Part shown: piece after piece, positions 46,001 through 58,274 of the stretch
Position numbering within the stretch: position 1 is the stretch's first letter
Layout of the letters: each line of letters starts with the position of its first letter
NCBI GenBank assembly: GCA_940337035.1
Contig: OW679203.1
Span: 29,583,495-29,647,494, forward strand
Direction of reading: 5' to 3'
Source: Agriotes lineatus
Lineage: Eukaryota > Arthropoda > Insecta > Coleoptera > Elateridae
DNA: 64,000 nucleotides
The notes under the pieces: model-generated
The model's database searches: none
Seen by the model: the letters and a program-made list of their open reading frames with translations, nothing else
Told to the model about the DNA's origin: nothing
Made by a program: the position numbers and the translations under genes

Positions 46001-49000
46001 TGAAATACTAAACTGTCTTTTCTTGGGTCTTAGTTTAATTGCACTGATTCACATGAATTTATTTAGAACTGCACTAATTGTCTGTGTCTTCTCGATAGGT
46101 TGCCTTATTTCATTGCTCTTTACAATAATTGCTTTCTAGCACTGTTTCGTTTACCCGTCAGTTACCTTACCGTTTGTTGGATTATAACCTTTTAATACTC
46201 ATAACGCTCAACACTTTGCGTACTTCACAAATCATCGTTGTATTGTTTCAAATTCACATTATTATATTGATTTTACCAACCTCAAATCTGTCAGATACAT
46301 AAATTAAGCTATGCTTGCCATTCCGAACACCAATTATTACTGACACCCTGAACGCAACCCTTTCGAATTCTGCTTTCTCTAATGCCAACCAATCAAATGA
46401 TAGTTACTGCTGCTCATATAAAGTGCATTTATTAGTGTAAAATACTGACTATCTTGCATTAAATAAAATATTTTATTTTGTGCTCATTTTGAATTTATTC
46501 ATTTTTGTGTTAATTAGGCAATCAGAATTGCCGTGGGCATTACAATATATAAATTATTCGCTGATGGCCAGGTAATAATAGCCCGCATTGAAGGTGACTT
46601 AGAAGAGCATTACACAAATTAGAAGTAACTTCAGAGCAATTCCGATTTAAAATACCTAAAACAAAAAGAGAAGGTTTAGTTTTTAGAGGAACTGATCACT
46701 TAAGGGGTGAAGCTTGTGGTCAATGACAAAATAATTGTTTATAACGTGACATCCCATATAATAAGCAACCAGGATCACTCTAAGAGAAGTGAAAAATTCC
46801 AACATTGGTCGACTTATTGATCGTACATTTTGTTTGCTTTGTTTTTTAATGTAGTGGACAACGTTATGCAACCCAATGCAATCTAGATTCAACAATTTTA
46901 TTTTTAACGGATGTAATCCAGAAAGGCATGAAAAACTAATGGCAGTTCGACTAATATCATATCTTTGTTTAATGTCAATTATAACGGAAGGAAACATAAC
47001 GAAGTTGTGTTTTATTACTGTTGCGACACTTACGTTTACATGAAGACCTTTCTTGTCTCATAAATTTATGAGGTATGACAATTTAATGACAAGTTGGCAA
47101 CTGTCAAGCTGAACCTACAGGAAGATCCTTGATTAAATTTAACAAAACTAACACCAAGTTGATTTGCATGACTTTGTTCGCGGCATTAAAAAGTAGAGTG
47201 CAACAAAACAATTTCCACCGTAGACTAACTAAATTTTTGTCATAATCTGATTGTAAACAAATGATTACGAACTTTTCAAACGTACTAATCAGCGAACTTT
47301 TCCAGAGAAATCCATGGGGAGGGAGGGTTCCCTGATGCGCTGCTGTCGAAGCTGCCGATAGAAGAGGTAATCGTAGAAAAGGAGCTGACCTTCGAGGACG
47401 CCTCGAAGAGCCTGAACACCCTGGGAAAAGACGAGAGTGGCGTGAGATACGCCTATCTCATGATAACAGCCACTGACAGGTGACTCAGAAACAGCATTTA
47501 TTTGGAGACACAATTATTAATATTTATAAGACATCAGGTCGGAGCAGAACAATGTCGTAATAATGGCAACCCGAGTGCTGACATTGTTCCGTGAAGTAGC
47601 AGAAAGCGCGTTACATAAAATTCCCTCCAGGAGTTTTGCTCGGATCGTTGTCAGATTTTTTGCTGCTTCGTTGGTACGATAACATTCTTCTAATTTAAAA
47701 GTATTTTTGGATTAGGTTGTTGATTGCGTAACGTTTTGGCAAGGCCATGAAGAGAACTTGTTACTCTATTTAAAACACTTTTGATAGTTGTTTAGGGCAA
47801 TTAAAGTTAAGAATAGGATGTTGCTAGTGCAGACTAATTATTTCCAAAACGACTCAAGTCTTTTTTCTACATTCCTAGGTGATACGAAGGTGTTGTTTTT
47901 AACATAAAAGCAAAATGTTTAAATAAACAAAACAATTTTTATTTTTTACACTACCTATATAAGTAGATTTAAGTCTACAGATTTAAACTCATTCGAGAGA
48001 CATACTGCATATATATGGTGCAACAACCTTTTGCAGTTTTTACATATTCAGCATTTGAATAGCTATGCCTATTCAATCAGGTAGCTCTTACATGTTTAAA
48101 ACCGTTTGTCAACTGGCAGAAATACTAGGAATGCTGTGTTTGTGAGTATAAAAGCTTTTTCTAGTATACTGTAATTTTTTAAAACTTAGGACGTAGACTT
48201 TCGCCTGACGAGGTCAAGGTTAAAGACACTACACTTACTAGCAGAAACACAGCCCAAGGGAAAATCAAAATAACTGCTAGTAACTACAGAACAGGGAAGT
48301 ACAACATGCATATATTGGAAAACTAGAAGCAGTAATGAACATACTAAACGAGAACGTTTGAAATCATTCGGCAAACATCAGAAAAAACGTCTAAAATAGA
48401 ACAACCCGGGCTTGCTTAAAACTTTCGGCGATTTGTTATCATGGGTAAGGATCAGGCAATGGTTCTTATGGTTAAAAATTGAATGAAAATAAAGTCAATC
48501 AAAGTCAAATAAAACTCACTTACCGTGTACGGCCTCTAACTTACACTCATTTATACTAAAAAACGAGCAGGTGTCAGTAGGGCCATATAAAACATAATAT
48601 ACCAGTAGTAGAGGATAATAACGAGGCCTTATTTGTTGAAATTTTTGAATATAACAACAAAATGAAAGTAAATTACATCTTAGATGCATAAGCATTAATC
48701 CAGGCTCGCCAACTCAACAGAAATTGGGGTGAAATGGGACGCTTAATGCAAAACATTGCACTCAAAGTCCAATGGTGACAAAATGATTCAAATTTTATTC
48801 AATACGAAAATGCGCGTTCCAAATAGCAAGCAGGGCTAAAAAAGCATTATAGGGTAAAGACCAGCAACAAAACGCGCGATGCGTTTGTCGAAAGATTTTC
48901 CATACAACAAGCGCAACAAAGACAAACATACGCTTGCCGCGTTAAACAGGAACTGCGATTTTTTACTGTTTACTTTAAGCACTAAGGCAACTTCCCGTTG

Positions 49001-52000
49001 TACTTTTCTTAGCCTCAATTGATAATCAAATAGAAGTATGTTGCGACATAGAGCTAATGATCAGGCGCAGCCATGGCCGTTTGGATTTTCTGACGAAGAT
49101 TAACCGGGATGCATCGTAGTTTCAGATTCGGAGTATGACAAAGTGCGGCAAATAAAATGTTCCAGATCAAATTCGGCATGTCGATGTCGGCGCCAGCGAA
49201 TGTAGCAAAGCGGCCCTAATAACGCAAATATCATAATTAGCGCTGCTGAGTCAAAGGGGATGATTCTTACCTTAAGGTTGACAACGGTCACAATCACGTG
49301 CAGTAAAAATTAAATTTGCACGGTCCGCATCTCGGATGAAATTACGCGACGCTGGTTTGAGAAAAGCTTAGAATACTTTCTACCACAAACTTCGAAATAA
49401 CACATGAGAATCAAATCCCAACAAAACGGCTCCACAGCCAACACACAAACGAGTTAAGTTGCTGATTCGCAAAAGAATGCGGGCGGATTTAAAATTCCGC
49501 AGTGTCGCTTTTTCAAAACTACTGAATGAAGTTAGCTGCAATCTTAAAGTTCTCAGAGCCAGTAATAAAAGGGAGCAGGCATGAATTCAATATGAGGTTT
49601 AAACGGCGAACAGCAAAATCAAAATGGACCGATACAATTTCAAGAAAAAGTAGTGGATAGATGTGGAGCGTATAGATGCAATAACAGAAAAGAAATATGC
49701 TTGGCAGAAAATGTAGTTCTGTAGTTCCTCCAAGAAAGGGGATCTGTCACATGATGTTATAGCACCAATCAGAAAACTCGTATTCCAAGTTTTACACTTA
49801 TACCGAACAATTAAGTAATAAGTGCAGAGTATGCTATTGTTACTATGCACTTCTCAGTTTTTAATGCATTGGGTTTATGCAATATTCACGCAAAATGTAT
49901 TTCGTGTCTAATTCCTTTGCTTCTATAATTCTGGCCAGGGATGCTTGTTGCTTAAGAAAAATAAAAAAAACTAGAGTGCTCTACAAGAACAATGGACCAG
50001 AAAATAGACGAAAATAAGATCAATTACATGAGCAGAAGGAGGAGAAAGTGGTAAAGGATATGTCTTTGAAAAGATAAACCAATTTACATATTTAGGAACG
50101 AATATAATAAAAGGCAACGAAAGCAGTGAAGAAATCAAATGAAGTAGTGTGGAAATAGAAGTGCCGAAAGAAAGTAAAACTTAAAATAGTATATAAAAAG
50201 GGAATAACACTGTACGTAATTTACGCGTGTGACATGTGGATAATCATTAAAAGTGATGTGAATAGTCTATGTAGATGGAGGAGAAAAATAGTTCTAAGCA
50301 TTTTAGGGTCAAAGAGAAAACAGAATATGGAAACGACGGACTAACCAAGAAACATTTTAAGAAATAGGGAACGTAGACGTGATAGGTGTGGTCAAAATAC
50401 CTATACTTAGGGAGTTAGGGCATATAATACGGTTGGAGGAAGACAAAATACCGCAAAATTATAAAAAAAGTTTTGATAGTACAAAAAAAGAAAGAGCAGT
50501 AATCTACCTCACCTGTAATTTTTGCTAACTGCTACTTAGTTGCTAGATTTTTTAAAGGATATTATCTGCTTAAATCCTTCTGAAAGCATGATTATGGTCA
50601 ATTAGCTCTCAAGGTTCAATACTTACCTATTTAAAATGTTTGTAGTGTGTATTGAAGCTGGATCCCTGTCTTGAATAGTTTCTCTTGTCCCGCAGGTGTG
50701 ACTTTACTTCCAATTTCTTCATTCGCGTTATTACATTATTTAGCTTATCTGATTTTTCGGCATTTTCTGTTGAATTGCTCTACTTTGTTTTAACGCTCTT
50801 CCTTAGTAACTTTCTTCTGCGGTCAATTTTTCTGGGTTTACTTCGTCCCACCGTGGTGGTAAAACAGATTATAAACCTCCTTTTTGACTTTTGGATTTTT
50901 TATTTTCAACTGAGCGGTTTGCCGCCTTATCTCTTAAAAAAGCTCTCTCTTACTATTATAGTAGTCTGCTCTGTTTGTCTACGCTACTACCCTCGATTCG
51001 ATATTGAAGTCGCATCATTTTTTTTATAGACGCTGGATTCGACAGATAAGCTACTGCCTTATTTGTGTATTCTCAACGTACTTCGCACTTTATTTATTCA
51101 TGCTTACATTTGAATAAAAAATACCTACCTTATGTTATAAACGCTATGTGTACACGTCGTGGGTTTGAGATGGGATTGTCTTCAATTTCATATATTCAAA
51201 ATTTTATTGATCTCTTACATTATTTGTCTACATTTATTGAAAATAAATATCACGTTAATTGCGTCGCATATGTGACTTTTTTTTCTGTAACTGGTTTAAG
51301 CTTATAAAAGAGCCTGCGTCTGATAAATTTATTTTTGAGGTATCTCCTTTTAATGTAGTTGCGATTACCAAATCACCGGAGAATCCTCCAACCAAGTTCC
51401 GAAGTTTAATAAATTGTGAAAACAATAATTTGATTCAGTAATTTAATTTTTATTAAACAAACAGATATAGTTCTGCACTTAGTAGTGAAATTTCAGTAAT
51501 TGTGCTGAAAATACAACAAAATTGCTATTTAACAATTACATTTCAATGCGGGAACTTCGTTTTTCAAGGCAGGTGTGATTATTACGACTAAATAGTTTGT
51601 TCATTTTTGCTAGAAGTAAGAAGTAATAAAACTGCGTTAGAAGCGAAAACGAGTTATGAATTAGAATAGCAATTCGCAAACGCTGGTACGGAAAAATCAG
51701 TTTTTCATACTTGTTACACAAGCTACTGTATTTTTATTTTAAAAGTGGCAAAAACTACACTAATTAGGCTCCATGTTATCTCTTCACTCTACTGCTACTC
51801 GTTACTCCACTAATTACTATGTTAGAGGCCTGGTGAATTTTCCAAATGGCTTTAAAATAAATGTCCAACAAGACATCAGCGCAAAAAACGTGTTTCTACA
51901 CGGCTTTTTGCCTCTAATAGTCGTCCACGAACGTATTTTGTCAGCTTAAGCCTTAGAACAAATGGAAATAATTTCTTCGAGCGGCTTTATTACAATTATA

Positions 52001-55000
52001 CATCAATGATCAACAGTTGGTTTGACACGTTCGAGCGGCTCGACCAGTTTTTTGGTCCACAAAAACCCGTCTCCGGTGTTTGCAGCTCATTCGATTCGTA
52101 TTAATTATATGGTACAAATTGTAGCTAACCGGGAAGTTCATAAATATATTCAAATGAGGTGGCATTGTGATTCCGAAACTGTATTCGGTGTTTGATAAAT
52201 TTAGGGGCCCCGCATAATTGAGCCTGATAGATTTATTCTTTCCTAAATTGTTTAATCTTGGCTGCGGGAAATAAATCCGGCTCCGATTTGGCCTAACTGT
52301 GGTAGAACGGTGTAGCAGCGCTTAATGGGTGTACGCTTTTATTTGGATATGTGGAAAATAAATTATTCATTGTGATTTTTATGATGTTTTCATAATTGTT
52401 CACGTCGGAAATGATTAATTGCGACGTTTAGCTTCTAAGTTATAGCAAATAAACTGACTGAAAATTCCACAAATGGTAAAGATATTCTCAGGTTTTACAA
52501 TTTCGAGACGTTATCGAGTTTCTCTGTTCCCATCTCCATCTCACCACGGGAATTCAAAATTCTAGACTCAACATATAGGGCAAGAAACACAACTTAATTA
52601 ACAAAGATTTTGACTTTTTGCATTAGATTTTTGTACTTTTCATCATCTTTAAAGAAATATATACCATATACCACATCAAACTCCAACTCCCTGACTATAC
52701 CAAAGACACTTATAGCACTCTCTTGACTTTTCTGTAGTTTAAAATTCAATATTATATATTACTATGGTATTGTATTGTGCAAGTGATTCTGTCTAATTCA
52801 TGAGAAGAAATAACAGAATTGAGTAACAAACGACTTCCGGGATTGGACCGTGTCATTATTGAGGTCGAAGGACTCAACGTTTCGCTCAATTTCGTAGGGA
52901 GCTTCATCTGGAGGAAAGGCAAAAGTGCACGGTAACTCAACGTGTAAACCACGCCAGAGGCGAAACTCTTCTAACGATCGGACGGAGAAAGCCTAATTCC
53001 TAAGCCTCACCCACCGCCACTGAACCGCCACAGCATTTGCCTATAAATTCTCGCCTTTGTCCTTCCAATCGTTAGAAGAGTTTTGCCTCTGGCATGGTTT
53101 ACACGTTGAGTTACCGTGCTCTTTTGCCTTTCCTCCGAATGAAGCCCCTTACGAAAATGTGTTAAACGCTGAGTTTTTCGACCTCAATAATGACACAGTT
53201 CAATTCCGGAAGTCGTTTGTTACTTATTGACAATGGCCGTGAAAGCCTCTGCAATTATCTCAGTAACAGAATTGGTTATTGTTTATCATCAGAAATGTTA
53301 ATACTGGATAAAATAAAAAGGCTTTTTAAAAAATCAAGGAATTATATGTCAAGATAAGGGTTTAATCTGGTTTCAGGTGAACATGATTGATTTAAATTTG
53401 GAGCAGGTAATAGTTGAGGAACTAGTAACTGAAGAGGAATGTTAGCAGATTGCTTTTAGGTCAATACATTTAATAATGGTACATATGCAAATGCAATCTA
53501 ATTAATACATGCTAAAAATGATATGAAATTACAATAAGTTTATAACAGTAGAAATATTTATATAACGCATGTTGGTATAAACAATAATCACATATAGAAT
53601 GTGACCGCATAAATTACAAAAAAGAAAAAAGATACAAAATTTATAAATGTGAACTGTAAATAAATCATTAATAAATGTTGTAAGTGATATGTTGTTACCG
53701 CACAAACACGACGCTACGACATAATCGGGAAATATACCTAGAATACGCAGCCCCAACTATGTTATGGTGGCGGTAACAAAAAGGTTTGCCGGCTAAACTG
53801 CAGTGGAGAAGGACAGGTTCTCTACGACCTTTGAGTTAGGGCTGTACTCCGGTAACGAGATAAAAGATGTTCAAAAAGGTGGTGCGCCACCACATTCTGA
53901 CTAGATCGGAAAAACAAAAGCAACACACTCTGAATGTGGAAGTAAGCTTTCTACTTTTGCCTTAGCACAATTTTAGGTAGCGACTGCAATAGCGGATTCG
54001 AACCTACTTTTGGTGGCATCAACTTGCTCTTTGATTTCCTGTACATTAAAACAAACACGAAGGGGCATGCAAACACCAATGAAAAACGATACACAATTAA
54101 CAATAAATTTGTAAACAACAATGAACATGGAAATGTTTACTGGTTACAGTTAAAAATAATAGGCAAAATAGATTAGTCAGGTTAAAGACGCAATGGTTAA
54201 ACTAAACGCAAGTGACGAAACGACAACAATTGACATGGTTAAATTTAAAACAATATTAACGTTAAGTTTTACCACCAAAACTACTTTACATGAAAGAATG
54301 TAGCAACAGTCACTCAATTAGTGACATGACAACAATGTTTACTTGAACTTTCAACGCAAGGCGACATATAGGCATTAAGATTTGACGATGAGTAGGTTTT
54401 CACTTTGAAACGGTAGTGTCTGTTTGACACCTTACCCTTTAAACGACAAAATCATAGATTGACAGAAGTTCACTTCAACAAATCACTGTAACTTTAAGGG
54501 TTAACAGATACCTTGATAGTGAGTCAGATGTACTGGTTACTTTGGTTCTCATCACCTGCAGGTAGCATCCCCAGGCCAGTGTCACGAATAAAGGAAACAA
54601 CTGGAAACTGCACAGAGCGGTATTCAAGGAGACGTAACGATACAATTCTCCAGAGGGGAAGAATGAAGCACCCTAAGACAAGTAGATGCGGTACGGTACT
54701 TAGTGACTTCACTACGATATGATTTAGCGCGTCCACGGAGATTTTCACTTAATAATCCGCCATAAGCGTAAATTCGAAGATACCAGCTCCACGGTACAGA
54801 AAACGACCCTTGACTAAACATTTTACGGCACTAACTTAACTGACTTGACGACAGCTAACATACAGTTTCACTTCTAACAATTTCGACTTTACGCGGGCTC
54901 GACAATTCGACGCCGGCCTGCGGATACAACGCCCACCACCTCGGAACGAGTGGAAAGCCAGTTGCTGAGTGAAGCTTCGCCCAACGGTGCGGAAACGAAA

Positions 55001-57465
55001 ATGAGAACACGTAGACACAAGTTATCTACGTTCTCTCCTTCAATTATGCGAAAACATGGGAAAGGCGTCGCGCTGTCGAAATTCTGACTAAGCGGTTCTG
55101 CTTGAAGCTGCGGAAAAGTTTTGGGCCTGTCGGAACAACAATAATTCTGAGAATGCAATCGCTCTTCATGTGGGAATAGATTACGTCACCCCAAACAAGA
55201 ATAAAGACACATTTTTAATTGAATTTCTACGAATATAAAGAACAAAGCGTTAATATACGAGCTAGGCGGAAAGAAGGTTCGTATAGAATCAAGGTTTGAT
55301 TGCATTCTAAATTCATGAATTTGAATTGGAAAATCAGCTCAAAAATGCGGCAAGCATTAGATTTGGGAAATTGTTCTAACAATTTAATTATGGAATCTTG
55401 TATTAAGTTATATACGACAATTGGCATGTACGGTAACTAGGCAATACAAGAATTGTACAGAAGACAAGCAATTGGCATTCAGCTTCCAGCTAGGGTGGTA
55501 AAGAGCCAACAGATATAATTTGGTGCGCGAACTATAAGCCTAAAAGGGTGGATTGTTTATATCTACAATTGGAGGAGCTTGAGAAAGAGCTTGCTGCAGA
55601 TATATGATGACCGGAGCTGTCGACAACGTGTAAGCTCGACTTCTTCTGGTTTTTTGGATCAGTGGAAATGGTTCTACGTAGAAGAAGGTGCCGAGCAACG
55701 GATGGGGGTGCTGTTGCAGCTAGCCTGAATCCGCGACATGAAAGTACTCAGTACCTAGACGGCCTGGCTGATGACTGTAGCTAGAGGAGAAATTGTACAG
55801 CGGTTCCGAGGAGTGAGGACTACTGTTCTGTGACAAAAAATCGTCGATGGCAGGTAACTGCGATTGTGTTGCAGTTTGTTGTCATAGAGAATATAGTAAA
55901 ACAGCTATAAAAAAAAGCATTCTAATATTAATAGATGCAAGTTAATAAAGAAAGAGAAATATCGCTTACCTTATTAAATACATTGTAATTAGTTGTTTTA
56001 TTCCATGTTCAATTGCAACAGAGGTTATCTTAGAGTAAATAAGAATCCATTTGGGCAAACTCAGGAATATTATTTAAACCAAATTTGCATTAAACGTAAT
56101 AGCAATCTAGTAAAAACTGTTATATTACCCAATTGCAATGACCCAACCTTGATTTGAGAATTTCATATTTTACCGACGTGGTCATTCATAATAATGATTT
56201 AACGATTGAACTAAAAGAGCATAATACGTGGCTATTCAGATACATTTGTAGATAACAATTTGACTAATAAAAGGAATTATCATTGAATAAATATTTAATC
56301 TTCTTTAGGTGTGGGAGCTTTAATTAACTAAATAAAAAGAAGCGTCTACATTTATCACAATATATTGACGATATTGTAACTTTACTACATTAGTAAATAC
56401 GCATGGTGAATCATCAAGTCTGTGCTCCAAATCTGTATTACTTATGCAGAAATTGCGAATCTGAGTACAGGTGCATTGTCATGATGCATGATGCAACGTC
56501 AGTTTAATAACTTTTGAACATAAACTTGGTAGAATTATTGTAAAGAAGTTAAATACTTTTCTTTGATTAAAATGTAGTGCTACTATATGTGGAAATGCCG
56601 TTTGTATATCTAATAATATATCAAATAGAGACAGTAAACTTTTGTTATTAAATGACGGCTTGTAAGATCCACTGGATCAATTGTTTTAAATTTGAAGTTT
56701 TATCAGGCACTCGAAGGAAAGGGATCAGCGCACATTTGTTTCGAGCGAATGGGTTCAATTTCTCCGGACATTTGTCAATCGCAAAGTATCGGAAAAGGGG
56801 AGCAATACCTGGCTGCGAATGTCACCTGTCGGTCCACAATCCAGGAATAGAAATATCGCGAGAATTGAAAAACTGCGCAATAAGCACACCTGATGCGCGT
56901 TTCATTTCGCCCCGAGTGCCACCAAGACGCTCATAAATATTCCCTTGCCGCAGTATTTTAACTAGCAACCCTTTCAGGCGTTGGCTGCAGCTTGGCGTTC
57001 TTGTTTCAGGAAGCTCACGAGCATAAACGTAATCCTCAACTTCAAGCACGTCCTCTTTATCGACGTCAGCGGCAACTACCTTAACTTGGACGCCCTGCAA
57101 GTGCTGGTGGATATGCCCTTCATGATTCTGCTCAAAGCTGAAAGAAACCGGGTCGAATCAGCTGGGCTCATGCCTATGCCTTACCTGCAGGTATGCAACT
57201 TAAGTTTTAGAATTTGAACACATTTTTGGCGTTGCAGTCAGATACGCTATACTTTTTTAAATACAAAATATTGCAATACACTGCAAAGAGAAATTCTGAT
57301 ACGATGACATACACTTGATTACCTTACCTAACCTACCTAACAGTAAAGTTATGTTCTGTAAAATAAGTAACACGTAAAAATTGTAGGTCCTGGGTCTAAA
57401 CAGAAACGAAATCATGGAGACCTGCAATATTCATCAACCTCTTCTCGAGTACCTGGAACTAAGCT
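40036..57465 (+). CDS. LRRC23: LRRC23-like leucine-rich repeat protein, four exons, 3' end not in window
   Basis: Four exons with compatible phases (40036-40073, 47306-47479, 57010-57190, 57387-57465) give about 157 residues. The start MSDEELGEEEQAK resembles the acidic MSDED start of LRRC23. Next comes LGKDESGVRYAYLMITATDR, the conserved segment before the repeats. Then leucine-rich repeats: VLFIDVSGNYLNLDAL, FMILLKAERNRVESA with MPMPYLQ, VLGLNRNEIMETC and PLLEYLELS, in the order known for LRRC23. Known role of the family: head of radial spoke 3 in motile axonemes, needed for sperm motility in mammals; in insects sperm tails and sensory cilia are the likely sites (inference). The last exon ends in phase 1 and the remaining repeats were not found before 64000. 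Introns 1 and 2 are 7.2 and 9.5 kb and full of transposons. Confidence 0.85.
40557..40777. mobile_element. Small foldback MITE in intron 1
   Basis: About 85-100 bp arms. The best-conserved part is GAATATATCACCTTTAATTC on the left and its complement on the right, with AAACTCATT and ATCGTAC-like blocks outside. The spacer is about 45 bp. No ORF. Confidence 0.75.
41223..41618. mobile_element. Small TIR element nested in the hAT
   Basis: Left end TATACCGGGTGGATAAAAAA and right end TTTTATCCACGCGGTATA are near-perfect inverse complements (one mismatch in the core). About 0.4 kb, without a transposase. The short ORF inside is not informative. Confidence 0.75.
41640..41970 (+). mobile_element. Dispersed SINE-like repeat, copy 2 (partial)
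   Basis: Shares GCGAGTTCAAATCCCA, CATGTAATTCGCATTACTAAG and TTATTAGCAGCATT with 11526-11920 in the same order, but its 5' part is diverged. Lies inside the hAT element. Confidence 0.5.
43124..43230. repeat. Short inverted repeat in intron 1
   Basis: GGCTATGTCAAATTCGAG and CTCGAATTTGACATAGAC pair with few mismatches, and the arms continue inward through a TGTTGTGT/ACACATAAC-type match. About 107 bp in total, inside the right part of the older MITE. Confidence 0.65.
43950..44340 (-). mobile_element. Dispersed SINE-like repeat, copy 3
   Basis: Inverted copy of the repeat at 11526-11920: ATTTTGCACATAGCTTAGG, GCGTCCTTTATA, GGTCGTAAGCGAAT, AGTTCGAATCCCA, CAAATTGATGTA and GCTAAGTGTTT in the same order on the minus strand. 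It abuts the 3' end of the LINE at 44335-45045. Confidence 0.7.
44335..45045 (-). pseudogene. LINE 3' end (RT C-terminal part)
   Basis: Minus-strand fragments in order: ITTDEQIARMDIQIKD, EYVCQIEYLGTIIN, NKHLRWYGHLTRMS, RKRGRPRITWEDNIRKLARK and TMQEVRILARE. This is the C-terminal end of LINE ORF2 (IEYLGTII, HLRWYGHL-RM, RGRPR-TWEDNI, RGKTMQE). Frames switch several times and stops occur, so it is dead. The 5' part is missing, as is common for LINE insertions. Confidence 0.8.
45050..45460. other. No gene seen
   Basis: Unique sequence of average composition before the tandem duplication. Confidence 0.4.
45465..45913. repeat. Tandem duplication of a 223 bp unit
   Basis: The unit starting CAGTTCCTGCCGCTGG (45465) is repeated from 45688, and CAG starts a third unit at 45911 before the match stops. 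The copies differ by about one base (GGCACAC against GACACAC), so the duplication is very young or is an assembly artefact. It lies inside intron 1 and has no coding potential of its own. Confidence 0.92.
46545..46990 (+). pseudogene. LINE reverse transcriptase fragment
   Basis: The + strand reads LFADGQVIIARIEGDLEEH, KIPKTKREGLVFRGTDHLRG and VVNDKIIVYNVTSH, then CNPERHEKLMAVRLISYL. It follows the order of a jockey-like RT from the FADD box onward (FADDQVII, FRGTDHLRSKIVVNDKIIE, then the thumb). The second Asp of FADD is Gly here. Multiple frame changes. It lies in intron 1, in the same sense as the host gene. Confidence 0.7.
47306..47479 (+). CDS. LRRC23: LRRC23-like exon 2
   Basis: Acceptor ACTTTTCCAG, donor AG before GTGACT. 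Encodes HGEGGFPDALLSKLPIEEV through ELTFEDASKSLNTLGKDESG to YAYLMITATDR. Third positions are G+C-rich (GTG, CTG, AAG, GCC), in contrast to the flanking DNA. The ends are 1 base in and 2 bases out, matching exons 1 and 3. Confidence 0.88.
47485..49980. other. Start of intron 2: no gene or transposon recognised
   Basis: A+T-rich with a G+C-richer patch at 49060-49300. There a minus-strand 65-codon ORF (49100-49297) has a hydrophobic segment (AALIMIFALLGPLCYI) followed by basic residues. It could be a small membrane protein, but there is no family match and I do not call it a gene. Confidence 0.35.
49990..50470 (+). pseudogene. LINE reverse transcriptase fragment
   Basis: The + strand reads KYMKVSRRRRE-like text after a frame change, then FEKINQFTYLGTNIIKGNES and, further on, LYLGS and RLEEDKIP-like pieces. 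This is the C-terminal part of an RT (TKYM-SRR, FE-VN-FTYLG, then IRPVLTYG and GH-IR). Many stops. Within intron 2. Confidence 0.65.
50480..52810. other. Intron 2: no gene seen
   Basis: A+T-rich with a T-rich 114-codon ORF at 50685-51029 that may be the antisense of another LINE piece. The part at 51830-52400 has balanced composition and AT-rich homeodomain-type motifs (ATTAATTA), so it could be regulatory. No firm evidence. Confidence 0.35.
52818..53226. mobile_element. Foldback element with about 165 bp arms
   Basis: Left end GAGTAACAAACGACTTCC and right end GGAAGTCGTTTGTTAC are inverse complements. The arms (52818-52982 and 53062-53226) match along their whole length, including CACGGTAACTCAACGTGTAA and its complement. 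The spacer is about 80 bp. No ORF. Lies in intron 2. Confidence 0.85.
53230..57000. other. Rest of intron 2: no gene recognised
   Basis: 53.7-55.9 kb has raised G+C in places and several 60-90-codon ORFs on both strands without motifs. 56690-56960 is another richer patch with a 94-codon + strand ORF and a 92-codon minus-strand ORF that overlaps exon 3. Nothing supports coding. Confidence 0.35.
57010..57190 (+). CDS. LRRC23: LRRC23-like exon 3 (first leucine-rich repeats)
   Basis: Acceptor TTGTTTCAG, donor CAG before GTATGC. One base completes Arg, then 60 codons from KLTSINVILNFKHVLFIDV to MPMPYLQ. It carries one full leucine-rich repeat (DVSGNYL) and part of the next (KAERNRV). Ends in phase 0. 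Confidence 0.92.
57387..57465 (+). CDS. LRRC23: LRRC23-like exon 4
   Basis: Acceptor AAAATTGTAG after a short 196 bp intron, donor T before GTAAGA. Encodes VLGLNRNEIMETC and NIHQPLLEYLELS, the next leucine-rich repeat. It ends after the first base of a codon, so at least one more exon must follow. Confidence 0.9.
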
Positions 57466-57469
57466 GTAA

Positions 57470-58270
57470 GACTTTTGATTTAATTTTGAAACTATGTTTT
57501 ATGTTTGTAATTTCGTAGGCTATTTTAGTTAATATAGATTTTGAGAAAAAATTTTGTAAAAGGGGGATTTAAGTAGGAGTATTAATCGAGCATCGACTTT
57601 GTACCGAGACGTTTGCTAGCCTTTTCGTCGGGACGCTAAGTTTAAATGAGAAGCCTTGCACGCCTTAGTATTTTTCTAAATTCATTTGCCCTGTTCGCTT
57701 ACCTAGCTAGCTTAATATACACCAAATTCTTTAAAATACCCCAGTTGTGGTTACGAATGATCACCAAGTGCCAAATCCAGAAAGCCGGCCTGCATATGTG
57801 GTGTTTTCGGGATAAAAACTGACTTCACACAACTTAAACAAGAAAAAACAATGTTCATATACGAATAAGCAAATATATTAAGCTTTAAACTCACATAGAA
57901 AATCATAGAGCAAACTAAAAAGTAGGATAACCTTAAAATAAATAACTATTTTCAACCACAAATTTCGAATAAGAATGAACGATCTACGTGCCATAACTTG
58001 TAGGTAACAGTATTTACACTCAAACAGTAGCAGACCAATTGTATCTGCCATACAAGTACACTTAATCAACATTAAAGTACCGCCGAAACATAACAGTCCT
58101 TGAAAGGTTAAACTGCTCTGGGATTTTGTGCATTAAAACCAGGACTAGCAATTCATATACGCATTTCATTTGTCTATCACGCGTATTTATCTGCCCTCGC
58201 ACAATTCTCATAGTCCAGAGAAATTAGACAAAATAAAAGCAAAACTTCGGAAAAATTTCCGGAAAGCTGG
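57470..58270. other. Start of intron 4: no gene seen
   Basis: A+T-rich. I looked for the next leucine-rich-repeat exon here and to the end of the window and did not find one. Confidence 0.4.
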
Positions 58271-58274
58271 ATTT

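Noticed and set aside
50685..51029. 114-codon T-rich + strand ORF
   Set aside because: Hydrophobic only because it is T-rich. It may be antisense to a LINE linker, but no clear motif was found on either strand.
53760..55511. Possible single LTR with TGTTATGG start and CCAACA end followed by TGGTGCGCGAAC
   Set aside because: No second copy, no gag or pol domain next to it, and the ends are common short sequences. Too weak to call.
58016..58072. AG followed by an NSIYTQTVADQLY-like frame, considered as LRRC23 exon 5
   Set aside because: Phase fits by chance, but the frame soon stops and lacks the leucine-rich-repeat pattern.
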